Source: CALOBA01 sp942491465
GTDB lineage: Bacteria; Pseudomonadota; Gammaproteobacteria; Chromatiales; Chromatiaceae
NCBI GenBank assembly: GCA_942491465.1
Contig: CALOBA010000052.1
Span: 1 to 43,074 of the forward strand
DNA length: 43,074 bases
Reading direction: 5' to 3'
Shown here: positions 35,343 to 43,074 of the stretch, in pieces
How the letters are laid out: every line of letters begins with the position of its first letter
Position numbering within the stretch: position 1 is the first letter of the stretch
Translations under genes and position numbers: made by a program
The notes under the pieces: generated by a model
The model's input: only the letters and a program-made list of their open reading frames with translations
What the model was told of the DNA's origin: nothing
Databases searched by the model: none

Positions 35343-37331
35343 ATGGACCCTCGCGTGAACGCACCGTCGGAATCCAAAGGGCCACCCTGGCGGCTCTACG
35401 TCGCCGCCGCCGTGACCGGTCTGCTCGCCGGACTGATGGGGGCGGCCTTCCATGCCCTGCTCGATCAGGCGGGGGGGCTGCGCTCAGGCGCCCATGGCCT
35501 GCTCGACGACGCCCCTGTTCCTGGCTGGCTCGTGCTCATGGTCCTGGGCGCGCTGGTGCTCGTCACTGCCGCCTCTCTGGTGCGGCGCTTCGCCCCGGAG
35601 ACCGCTGGCAGTGGCGTCCAGGAGGTGGAGGCGATCCTCGCGGGTGACCGAGGTCTGCACTGGCGGCGGGTGTTGCCGGTCAAGTTCGTCGCCGGCGTCC
35701 TGGCGGTGGGCTCGGGCTTGGTCCTCGGCCGCGAGGGGCCGACGGTGCACATGGGGGCCGCGCTCGGACAGATGTCGGCCGAGGGCCTGCGGCTTGATCA
35801 GCGCCAGCAGCGCGCGTTGGTGGCCGCCGGGGCCGGGGCCGGACTTGCCGCCGCCTTCAATGCCCCGCTCGCCGCCATCGTCTTTGTCACCGAGGAGCTG
35901 CGGGAGCATTTCGAGTACGGTTTCGCCACGATTCAGTCGGTGATCTTGGCGAGCTGTCTGGCGGTGGCCGTCAGCGGCTGGCTGCTCGGACTGGGGCCGG
36001 TGTTGCCGCTGCCGCCAATCGCGATCCCGCCCGTCTGGTCGCTGCCGTTGTTTGTCGTGCTGGGGGTCGCCGTGGGCGCCCTCGGCGTCGTCTTCAACGC
36101 CCTGCTGCTGGGATCGGTCAGGACCTTCAAGGGCCTGCGCGGGCGCTATGGCTATCTGCCCGTGGCGCTCGCCGGGATGGCGCTGGGCGCCCTGATCTGG
36201 TTCTTTCCGGACGTGGTTGGCGGCGGGGAGTCCCTGGTCGAGGCGCTGATCCACCATCCCATGGCACTCCTTGCGCTGGTGGCGCTGCTCGCGCTGCGAC
36301 TCCTGACCACCGTTGGCAGCTACGGTCTCGGGCTGCCCGGCGGTATCTTCGCGCCGCTGCTGGCGCTCGGTACCATCGTCGGCGCTGTTGTCGACGCGCT
36401 GGTGAGGGCGCTCGACTCCGGTGCGTTGCCGGTGGACGTATTGGACCCGGGGCTGTTCGCCGTGGCGGCCATGGGGGCCTTGTTCGCCGCCACCGTTCGC
36501 GCGCCGCTGACCGGGATCGTCCTGGCCATCGAGCTCACCGGCGCCGAAGATTTGATCCTGCCCGTGATCCTCACCTGCCTCAGCGCCACCTTCGCCGCCG
36601 AGGCCCTGGGGGGCCGGCCGATCTACACCCTGTTGCTTGCGCAATCCGGCGGCGCGCCGCCGTTGCCCCGACCCTCGGGCCGCAAACTCGCGGTCGCCGC
36701 AGGCCTGGTCACCGCGTTGCTGCTCGCGGCCCCGTTGGCCCTGCTGTTGCAGCCCGAGCGTTCGCCCAATCCGGTGACCGCGGCAGCCGATCTGCCGGCG
36801 CCGCCCGTCGATGAGATCGCCCCGGAACCACCACAAGCACAGATTGCCGATGCCGAACAACCTGCGCAGCCGGCCGCGGGCCCGAGCCCCGAACCCGCCC
36901 CGCCGGCGGCACCTGAGTCGGGGCATCGTGCCGTGTCGGCCGAGACGCGACCGATCGAGCGGCTCGATGTCCTGGCGCAGACAACGCCGCCGGAGCCGGT
37001 CGCGGCGGATCTTGAGCCAGTCCTTTCGTCGACCCAAGAGGCCGCCGCGGCGGAGGCGCCGGCAGTCGGCACGCCGGGGCGCCGCTACGCCCTCCAGGTT
37101 GCCAGCTTTCGCCGACTGGACACCGTCGCCAGCGCCGCACGCCGAGCCGGCATACTCGAGCGGAGCCGCACGCTGGAACCGGTGCGGGGCTGGTACCCGC
37201 TGTTGTTCGGGGACTACAAGGGCCGCGCCGAGGCCGAGGCCGCCCTCGACGACTTGCCGGAGCAGCTCAGGCGGCAGGGGCCGATAATACGCATGCTCAG
37301 TCCCGGCACCAGAACCCTGCCCTTGCGCTAA
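35343..37331 (+). CDS. ClC-family chloride transporter fused to a C-terminal SPOR domain
   Basis: A 662-residue fusion. Residues 1-430 are a ClC channel/exchanger: GSGVQ (89-93), GREGP with the gating Glu131, FVTEEL with Glu185 (the internal proton glutamate of H+/Cl- exchangers), GGIFAP (333-338) and Tyr428 (the anion-coordinating Tyr). These indicate a 2Cl-/H+ exchanger. An additional membrane helix follows (449-469), then a Pro/Ala/Glu linker (470-578) and a SPOR domain (580-653: RRYALQVASFRRLD, WYPLLFGDYKGRAEAEAAL). SPOR domains bind denuded peptidoglycan at the division septum. ClC ends in the cytoplasm, so the extra helix would place SPOR correctly in the periplasm, as in DamX. Confidence 0.9.
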   Translation: MDPRVNAPSESKGPPWRLYVAAAVTGLLAGLMGAAFHALLDQAGGLRSGAHGLLDDAPVPGWLVLMVLGALVLVTAASLVRRFAPETAGSGVQEVEAILAGDRGLHWRRVLPVKFVAGVLAVGSGLVLGREGPTVHMGAALGQMSAEGLRLDQRQQRALVAAGAGAGLAAAFNAPLAAIVFVTEELREHFEYGFATIQSVILASCLAVAVSGWLLGLGPVLPLPPIAIPPVWSLPLFVVLGVAVGALGVVFNALLLGSVRTFKGLRGRYGYLPVALAGMALGALIWFFPDVVGGGESLVEALIHHPMALLALVALLALRLLTTVGSYGLGLPGGIFAPLLALGTIVGAVVDALVRALDSGALPVDVLDPGLFAVAAMGALFAATVRAPLTGIVLAIELTGAEDLILPVILTCLSATFAAEALGGRPIYTLLLAQSGGAPPLPRPSGRKLAVAAGLVTALLLAAPLALLLQPERSPNPVTAAADLPAPPVDEIAPEPPQAQIADAEQPAQPAAGPSPEPAPPAAPESGHRAVSAETRPIERLDVLAQTTPPEPVAADLEPVLSSTQEAAAAEAPAVGTPGRRYALQVASFRRLDTVASAARRAGILERSRTLEPVRGWYPLLFGDYKGRAEAEAALDDLPEQLRRQGPIIRMLSPGTRTLPLR

Positions 37332-37347
37332 CGCCGTCGCCGGCGTT
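37330..37347. terminator. Candidate bidirectional terminator
   Basis: AACGCCG and CGGCGTT form a 7-bp stem around TCGC in the 24-bp gap between the convergent ClC-SPOR and CorA-channel genes; it includes the end of the TAA stop. No strong U-tract, so weak. Confidence 0.35.
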
Positions 37348-37355
37348 GTCGCCGC

Positions 37356-38912
37356 CTAGATGTGTAGTTTCCAGACCTCTTGTAAGACCAGGAACAAGAA
37401 GGCCGTCGAACAGCCGAACATCAGCACCCCCGTGATGGCGATCATTGTCCCGAGATGTCGCCAAGGATATTTGAGCAGGATGTCGCCGTAACCCAGCGTC
37501 GTGATCGATACGGCCGTGAAGTAGATGCCGTCCGTCACGCTTGGCAACAGCCGCACCCCGCGCAAATACAGGCCCCATGCCGCCGCTTCGATGACGTGGG
37601 CTGCGAACAATAAGAAAAAGCAGCCAAGCAGGGCGACCTTGCCGGCATATTGGCCAAACTGCGCCAACATCCATGTCTCGCGACGGGCCAACTCGCCGGC
37701 CACATCGATGATGATGATGACGTGAAAAAGGAACAACACCAGCGCCAGCAGTATGGCAAAGATATGGACGCCAACAATCTTGCGGCGGGGAAAAGCGCGC
37801 TGTTTGCGAACGTTCGTCCCATCTGACGGGTCTTGACGCCCGAGTTCGCTGTTGGGAGGCGGGGCAGGGTGGTTGTCGGGCTCCCCCTGACCATCGTTGG
37901 AGGCAGGCGTCAACCCCGCGTCACTGGATAAAGGGGGCGCTATGGGTGGCGCGGTTGCTTTCTGGCCTGCCTGAGGCAGATAGCGATCGTACGTCTTGCG
38001 ACGCAGCCAGTGCCAAGCCACCACGGAAATGACGATGGACAAGCCCGTCACCAGCCAGAAGCCAAACGGATTGTGCTCGTCGGGGATGCCACCTACGTTC
38101 ATCCCGAGCAGGCCGGTAATGAAGCTCAGCGGCAGGAACACCGTGGCGACGATGCTCAGATTGAGGCTGGAACGGGTCATGGTGTCGGAACGTTGCTCCT
38201 CGATCTGATCCTCCAGCATCTCCACCCGCGTGCGGCATTCATCCAGGCTGCCCAAGTAGCGGGCCACATGATTCGCCACCCTATTCAGCGTTTCCCGATC
38301 GTCGGCGTCCAGCGCCAGGGCGGGATCGGTCGTCATCGGGGCAAGTACCTGCTGCATGCCATTCACTTGCCGCCGGGTGCGGAAGATTCGGCGCCGCAGA
38401 TCGCTCAGGGTCTGCGGGGGCAGCGCCGTCGTGCCATCGAGTACTGCATCCTCGACGTTATCGATGGCTTGTGTCAGATCGTAGATGACCGCTTCCATCC
38501 GGTTGGTGATTGCCGATACCAGGTATCCCAACAGATCCACCGCCGTCACCAGCGTCTTGTCCGACATCAGGTGCGCTCGCAACTGGTCTACGGCGACGAT
38601 GGTCGCGGATCGCACCGTGACCGCCCGGGCGGAGCCGATCAGCAGCTTCAAGTCGGCGAGGTCGAGGACATCTTCCGTCTGACCGGGCCGCAGCATCTTG
38701 ATGCTCAGCAACGTGCCGTCCGGCACTTGTTCGTAGTGGTTGAAACGCACCGGCGCCAATAACGCCTGCCTGGTTTGCTCGTTGATCTCCGGCCAGGCCA
38801 TCAGCCATTCGCGGTCGGCGTCGACGGCCAGGTCAACGTCGAACCAGGTGACACGGCCAGGCGCGTTGGTGGCCGAGGCGTTGCCGGGACCGAAGCGGGT
38901 GATCTGAGGCAT
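37356..38912 (-). CDS. CorA/ZntB-type metal transporter fused to a two-helix potassium-type ion channel
   Basis: A 518-residue fusion. Residues 1-310 are a CorA/ZntB protein: a cytoplasmic alpha/beta funnel, long helices, TM1 (254-272) ending in the signature GMN (270-272, GMNVGGIP) and TM2 (284-302). A Pro/Ser/Asp-rich linker covers 315-378. Residues 380-515 form a pore module: helices 380-403 and 425-445, a pore helix with selectivity filter TTLGYGD (471-477), and an inner helix (486-512). The filter is that of a K+ channel. The single open frame shows no stop or shift, so the fusion is real in this sequence. The start is ATG 38912; a miniature element lies 50 bp upstream. Confidence 0.9.
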   Translation of the reverse strand: MPQITRFGPGNASATNAPGRVTWFDVDLAVDADREWLMAWPEINEQTRQALLAPVRFNHYEQVPDGTLLSIKMLRPGQTEDVLDLADLKLLIGSARAVTVRSATIVAVDQLRAHLMSDKTLVTAVDLLGYLVSAITNRMEAVIYDLTQAIDNVEDAVLDGTTALPPQTLSDLRRRIFRTRRQVNGMQQVLAPMTTDPALALDADDRETLNRVANHVARYLGSLDECRTRVEMLEDQIEEQRSDTMTRSSLNLSIVATVFLPLSFITGLLGMNVGGIPDEHNPFGFWLVTGLSIVISVVAWHWLRRKTYDRYLPQAGQKATAPPIAPPLSSDAGLTPASNDGQGEPDNHPAPPPNSELGRQDPSDGTNVRKQRAFPRRKIVGVHIFAILLALVLFLFHVIIIIDVAGELARRETWMLAQFGQYAGKVALLGCFFLLFAAHVIEAAAWGLYLRGVRLLPSVTDGIYFTAVSITTLGYGDILLKYPWRHLGTMIAITGVLMFGCSTAFLFLVLQEVWKLHI

Positions 38913-38961
38913 GGCGGGATGTCTTCGGTTCGATGGGGGAGGGGACTGAGGGGTCCGCTAA

Positions 38962-39059
38962 GGATCGGTTCAGAAACAAGTGGCGCAGACGCCCGCTCGC
39001 TGAACCTTTTGATTGGCCATTTCGTGGTTGCGTCTGCACCACTTGTTTCTTAACCTCGC
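38962..39059 (-). mobile_element. Miniature inverted-repeat element, copy 5 (TSD CTAA)
   Basis: A full 98-bp copy: GGATCGGTTCAGAAACAAGT at one end, CTTGTTTCTTAACCTCGC at the other, with CTAA at 38958-38961 and 39060-39063. It lies between the 3' end of pqiB and the start of the CorA-channel gene. Confidence 0.95.
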
Positions 39060-39101
39060 CTAAAGGGTAAGTAGACGAACCGGTTGTCTTTGACTCGTTG
39101 A

Positions 39102-40772
39102 TTAGGGCATGTTGCCCTTGCCCCGAAGCAGCGCGCCCGGGTTGCGCTCGAGGTAGTCGGCAAGCACGCGCACCCCGCGGGCGGCGCGTGCCACCTCCTG
39201 CAGGGCATTGCGCAACGCGATCTGGCCCGGGGCATCAGGCCCGACCAAGGTGGCATCGGCGTTGTTCAACACCGCGTCGGCGGAGGCCAGGGCGCGCCGG
39301 AGCTCGACGAGACCGGAACTGAGCTCCGGGATGACGCCGCTGTCGATCTGCTCCACCGCCTTGTCGATGTCCTTGACGGCCTTGTCGATGGTCGCCAGGA
39401 CCTGCTTGATCTCGTTGCCGATGGCCGCGAACGGGATGGTGTCGACCTTGTCCAGAATCCCCGTCAGCTTGTCCTCGAGATTGGGCAGGGTGCTGGGGAC
39501 GGTCGGGATCACCGGCGTCGGTACGTTCCAGTCGATCTTGATCTCGGGGGCATCCTGCACGTAGTCGAAGGCGACGTAGAGTTGTCCGGTGATCAGGCTG
39601 CCGCTGCGCAATTGGCCGCGCAGTCCGCGCGCTTCGATGAGCCGTTGAAGAAAGGCGTGGCTCAGCCGCTCGTCGCCGATCAGCTTTGCCGTCTTGTCGG
39701 CCTGCCCGGTCCGCACCAGTTCGACCAGCCGCTCCGGATAGGCGACAATCTCGACGCGACCCCGCAGCAGCAGGTTCTCGGGGTCCATCTCAAAGCCGAC
39801 GTCGGTGACCTCGCCGGCATTCAGACCGAGCAGCGTCACCGGGGCGCCAACCGAAAGGCCGCGCAGGGAATCTTCGAAATAGAGCACATAGTGTCGCGCG
39901 ATGGCCTCCGGTTGCTTCATCGCGGTGGCCCGGTCCGCATAGAGGACGAATGCGCTGTCGGCGTCGGCGGGCTCGCCCGCGTTGAGGAAGGTCGGCGTCT
40001 CGAAGGCAACCCCGCCGATCAGCAGCGACACCAGGGACTGGGTGCGCACGTCGATCCCCTCCGCGCCGAGGGAGACGTCCAGGCCGCTGGCGTTCCAAAA
40101 GCGTGTCTCCGTGCTGATGAAACCATCGAAGGGGGCGTTGACGAAGATCCGGAAGCTGACGGACTTTCCGTCGGCGGCAAGCTTCGAGGCAATGACCTGG
40201 CCGACCTGCAGACGACGAAAATACAGCGGTGAACCGATCACCAGCGAGCCCATGTCTGCGGCCGTCAGTTCAAATTGCCTGCCCGGCTCGTCAATGGTGA
40301 TCACCGGCGGCTTCTCGAGCCCGACAAAGCGACGGTGGCCCTGCGTGGATTTGCCCATTTCGAAGCCGATATAGTTGCCGGACAACAACGTACCCAGACC
40401 GGACACACCGCTCAGCGTGACCTGCGGCTGCACGACCCAGAACTTGGCATCCTTCACCATCAGGTCCTCGGCATGCTTGTCGATCTTCGCCGTGACCAGG
40501 ACCTTGGAGAAGTTGTCGTGCAGCTCCACCGCGGAGACCTCGCCGATCTTCACCTCCTTATATTTAATGAAGGTCTTGCCGGCCTCCACCCCCTCGGCGG
40601 AGCTGAACAGGATGGTGATGGTCGGTCCCTCGTTCATGATCCGATGCACCGCGATGCCGACCGCGACCAAGGCTGCAAACAAGGGAATGACCCAGACCGC
40701 CGAGACCCGACCACGCCGTTTCGGCGTCAGGGTTGCGCGGGGCAGGTGTTGGCCGTCGATGACTTCAGCCAA
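39102..40772 (-). CDS. pqiB: Intermembrane lipid transport protein PqiB (three MCE domains)
   Basis: About 556 residues. An N-terminal membrane anchor (VSAVWVIPLFAALVAVGIAV) is followed by three MCE/MlaD domains, the first opening GPTITILFSSAEGVEAGKTF and the third GLSVGAPVTLLGLNAGEVTD, and a C-terminal helix (IDKAVKDIDKAVEQIDSG) that in PqiB builds the periplasmic needle. It bridges inner and outer membrane for lipid traffic with PqiA. The TTG at 40772 is chosen because AGGAG precedes it by 7 bp and it overlaps the pqiA stop; an ATG at 40829 would need a 65-bp overlap and has no ribosome-binding site. PqiC is not present in the window. Confidence 0.92.
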   Translation of the reverse strand: MAEVIDGQHLPRATLTPKRRGRVSAVWVIPLFAALVAVGIAVHRIMNEGPTITILFSSAEGVEAGKTFIKYKEVKIGEVSAVELHDNFSKVLVTAKIDKHAEDLMVKDAKFWVVQPQVTLSGVSGLGTLLSGNYIGFEMGKSTQGHRRFVGLEKPPVITIDEPGRQFELTAADMGSLVIGSPLYFRRLQVGQVIASKLAADGKSVSFRIFVNAPFDGFISTETRFWNASGLDVSLGAEGIDVRTQSLVSLLIGGVAFETPTFLNAGEPADADSAFVLYADRATAMKQPEAIARHYVLYFEDSLRGLSVGAPVTLLGLNAGEVTDVGFEMDPENLLLRGRVEIVAYPERLVELVRTGQADKTAKLIGDERLSHAFLQRLIEARGLRGQLRSGSLITGQLYVAFDYVQDAPEIKIDWNVPTPVIPTVPSTLPNLEDKLTGILDKVDTIPFAAIGNEIKQVLATIDKAVKDIDKAVEQIDSGVIPELSSGLVELRRALASADAVLNNADATLVGPDAPGQIALRNALQEVARAARGVRVLADYLERNPGALLRGKGNMP

Positions 40773-41434
40773 GGCTGGACTCCTGTTGCGGACGGTTCTC
40801 GGTTGATGGGGATGGTTCAGCGCCCGCATCCCAAATCAGGCGCGGATCGAAGGTGCCCGCCGCGATCATGGTCAGTATCACCACGGCGGCGAAAAACACC
40901 ACGCCAGGGCCGGGGTGCACGGACATCAGCGGGTCCAGCTGCACCAGCGCGACGGTGAAGGTGTCCACGAAGACATCGAGCATCGACCAGCGGCCCACCA
41001 GTTCCACCATGCGGTAGAGCCGGGTTCGCTCCCTGCTGCCCTGCACCGAGCGGCGTTGTACCGTGATCAGCAGATAACTCAACGCGACCAGCTTACCGAG
41101 CGGGACCATGACGCTGGCGATCAAGACCACCAGCCCCAGCGGCCAGGACCCGGAGGTAAACAGGAACATCACGCCGCCCATGATGGTGTCGTACGCGGTC
41201 GAGCCGAGGGTGGTGGTGCCGAGCACGGGCAGCATGTTTGCCGGGATGTAGCAGATGGCGGCGGCGATGACCAGCGCCCAGGTCCGCTCGACGGAGCGGT
41301 GACGGCGCGCTTCCAGCGCGCTGCCGCAGCGGGGCAAAACCGGGCTCGTCCGCGCTGGCCGGTTGCGACAGCAGGCCGCAGGTCTCGCAGGACAGCAGTC
41401 CCGCCTGGATCGCGGTGACGGGGGCTGCGGTCAT
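40765..41434 (-). CDS. pqiA: PqiA-like protein, second of two; frameshifted
   Basis: An inner-membrane partner of PqiB with one PqiA domain: IAAAICYIPANMLPVLGTTT, PLGKLVALSYLLITV, GRWSMLDVFVDTFTVALVQL. The start ATG 41434 overlaps the upstream stop (ATGA). The first 40 codons (LLSCETCGLLSQ, half of a zinc ribbon) are in a different frame from the remainder, which begins PRCGSALEARRHRS, the other half of the ribbon. The switch lies at about 41330-41337 beside TTTT and CCCC runs; an indel there is the likely cause. The corrected length is about 222 residues. Confidence 0.82.
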
Positions 41435-42175
41435 GAAGCGGACCGTTCGGGCGGGGGCTCGCCGGTGTTGGGCGCCGAGTTGCCGAACACGGCCTGGGCT
41501 TGCTCGGAGGTGGGTTCGCGTTCGGGAGCGGGGCCGGTTTCCGGATCAGGCGCGTGCCAGGCCACCCTCGCCCACAGCGCCTCGGAATCGATGCTGCTCA
41601 GGATCGCGGGGAACAGCAGCATCAATACACCCACGGCAACCATGCCGATGCCGGCCTCCACCTTGGCCAACTCCGCGATCTTGATCAGCGCCACCAGGAT
41701 GCCGAGCATCATCACCTCGGTCATCGCCCAGGGCCGCGCACGCTCCGCCCAGCGCAGCATGCCGCCGACCCAGCTCGGCGCCGGCGGTCGGCGCACCGCG
41801 AGCAGCACGATCAGCAGGGAAAACAGGTAGCCGGCAGGGGCGATGACCGCGCAGAAGGCCACGATCACGGCGGTCAGCTCCTGCCCCTCGACCCACATCT
41901 GGTAGGCACCGCCGATGATCGTCGTGCTCGCATGCCGACCGACGACAGACAGCCCCATCAGCGGCTCGGTATTGGCTACGACCAAGACCAGCAACGCCGC
42001 AATGGTGAGCGCGAGCGGGCGTGCGATCGGATCGGCCGGACGGGTTGCGAGCGTGCAGCCACACCGAGCACAGCTCGCCTTGTGGCCGGTTGGAAGCTCG
42101 GGGAGCCTGCAGTAGGTCGCACTCGTGGCAGACGATAGGCGTGATCTCGCCACCGTGTTGGCGTTGCTCAGGCAT
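41431..42175 (-). CDS. pqiA: PqiA-like protein, first of two; frameshifted
   Basis: It has a PqiA domain (LVVANTEPLMGLSVVG, VIAPAGYLFSLLIVLLAV, MTEVMMLGILVALIKIA) and an N-terminal zinc ribbon, CHEC ... CARC. The N-terminal MPEQRQHGGEITPIVCHECD is in one frame; LPELPTGHKASCARCG and the rest continue in another. The switch is at about 42105-42110, so one indel gives a normal protein of about 248 residues. In E. coli the two PqiA domains are one protein; here they are two overlapping genes ahead of pqiB. The start ATG is at 42175. Confidence 0.82.
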
Positions 42176-42480
42176 GCCGCGACCCGGTCAGCCAGCCGCC
42201 GGTGAAAGGTACCAAGATTGCAGAAACCACGTTGAGGACAGCGGGGCTCGATGGCTATGGCGTCGGACTCCTCGGCAACGGCAACGCCACGCCTGTTGCT
42301 GAAGCCGAGTCAGTCGAAGGCTGTTCGCGCCGCATTCTACGCCACCGGGCCCGAACTGACATCGCCGGTGCGTGCAGTTGGCGGGAAATGGTCAGTCGGC
42401 AGCCCGGCAATTGGGTTCCGATGGCGCAGCCTCATCTCTCGGATATCGAACTGACTAGCCTCACCCTGGAGTCGACCCTG

Positions 42481-42860
42481 ATGAGATTGATGCAACTCGG
42501 CCTCGCATTGTTGCTGTTGTTGCTGCCGGCGGCGTTGTCGCAGGCGAGCTGTCGCCTGAAACCCGACCACTTCCGGGTCAGGAAGCCGCCACCCTGAAAG
42601 ACGCCGTACACAACTTCAAGCAGGCCAACGAGGAACTCGAAGAGTACCTGGAACACGACAGCTTCCAACGTGCAGACATCGCGCACATCCACGAGCTGAC
42701 CTACACGCTCGAGAACGCCCTCGCCAAGATGCAAGCCGAGCTTGGGGCCTTGGCAACCACCTTGGAGGAGGTACACCTTGCCTCTGAGAAGGGTGATGCC
42801 GACGTCATCTTCGAGTCTGGACGCGCGTATCTGTCGGTCGCCGATCAATTCGCCGATTAG
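42481..42860 (+). CDS. DUF6746-like exported protein, frameshifted
   Basis: A small periplasmic protein: a signal peptide (LMQLGLALLLLLLPAALSQA), then in another frame ATLKDAVHNFKQANEELEEY, IHELTYTLENALAKM and TLEEVHLASEKGD. The last two are the core of DUF6746, an all-helical periplasmic family of unknown function. A single missing base at about 42541-42545 separates the two parts; the total, 380 bp, is one base short of a whole frame of about 126 residues. GGAG precedes the ATG. It is divergent from the pqi genes. Confidence 0.75.
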
Positions 42861-42967
42861 CCGCGGCCCAGCGCTCCAGGCCGAGCGGAATCGCCCGGCG
42901 GTCGGCAATCGAGCGGGGCTCGATCAACGACCGCCGCGGGATCAGGGCGGGTCAGTGAGCCTGATGC

Positions 42968-43074
42968 CTACTGCTCGCCGCCGATCATGGTCTCCTGCAT
43001 GGGCTCGCCGCGCACGGCGTCCATCTCGATCTCGGCATCTTCTTCAGATCTGGAGGGGCTGGCCCCAATGCCAT
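42968..43074 (-). CDS. C-terminal end of an unidentified gene, cut by the window edge
   Basis: An open minus-strand frame enters at the right edge and stops at TAG 42968-42970. The visible end is acidic, EEDAEIEMDAVRGEPMQETM. I do not recognise it, and 34 codons are too few for certainty. Confidence 0.35.
   Translation of the reverse strand, partial: GIGASPSRSEEDAEIEMDAVRGEPMQETMIGGEQ

Overview
The window is GC-rich DNA, most likely from a gammaproteobacterium close to the purple sulfur bacteria (Chromatiaceae). This is an inference from gene content (MetA of the homoserine acyltransferase family, PEP-CTERM protein, Pqi locus, DUF5062, DUF6746, a DctA/solute-binding fusion relic, many small palindromic repeats). 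No rRNA or other direct taxonomic marker is present.

Layout. 1-1741: a 214-bp tandem duplication carrying REP-type hairpins, a remnant of a REP-associated tyrosine transposase, a frame-broken PEP-CTERM gene and small repeats. 2026-7592: a P-loop protein and metA, a membrane-anchored protein of unknown function, divergent to it a coiled-coil/PEGA periplasmic protein, and a two-META-domain protein. 7719-20773: the centrepiece, a long operon that joins an Mrp-type Na+/H+ antiporter module (MrpE, F, G, MbhD-like, MbhE+MrpB, C, D and a second NuoL/MrpD-like subunit) to a complex I / group 4 hydrogenase-like module (NuoH, B, C, D), a NuoI-GltD fusion flavoprotein and a ferritin-like protein. Gene order and two key cysteines resemble archaeal Mbx/Mbs more than bacterial complex I or a hydrogenase. 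Toxin-antitoxin debris and a miniature transposon have inserted in the operon. 20774-22345: intergenic repeats. 22346-25304: two GTPase-like membrane proteins and a DUF2256 zinc-ribbon protein. 25474-32758 (minus strand): a secreted RNase T2, an integral-membrane alpha/beta hydrolase, and a CHAT-protease/STAND-NTPase/TPR protein with a small membrane partner. 32850-34700: palindromic elements, a 112-bp tandem array split by a mobile element, and a transporter pseudogene. 34759-43074: DUF5062, a ClC-SPOR fusion, a CorA/ZntB-K+ channel fusion, pqiB with two pqiA-type genes, a DUF6746 protein and a partial gene.

Two families of miniature elements run through the window. One (about 98 bp, six copies) has 4-bp YTAR/TTGG-type target duplications; one copy sits exactly on the nuoC stop codon, one is in frame in a coding region, one abuts the RNase T2 ribosome-binding site. 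The other (about 140 bp) is bounded by CTAG and carries REP-like or hexamer-repeat palindromes. Six otherwise intact genes contain apparent single-site frameshifts, several at or beside homopolymers, so residual sequencing indels should be considered before calling them pseudogenes.
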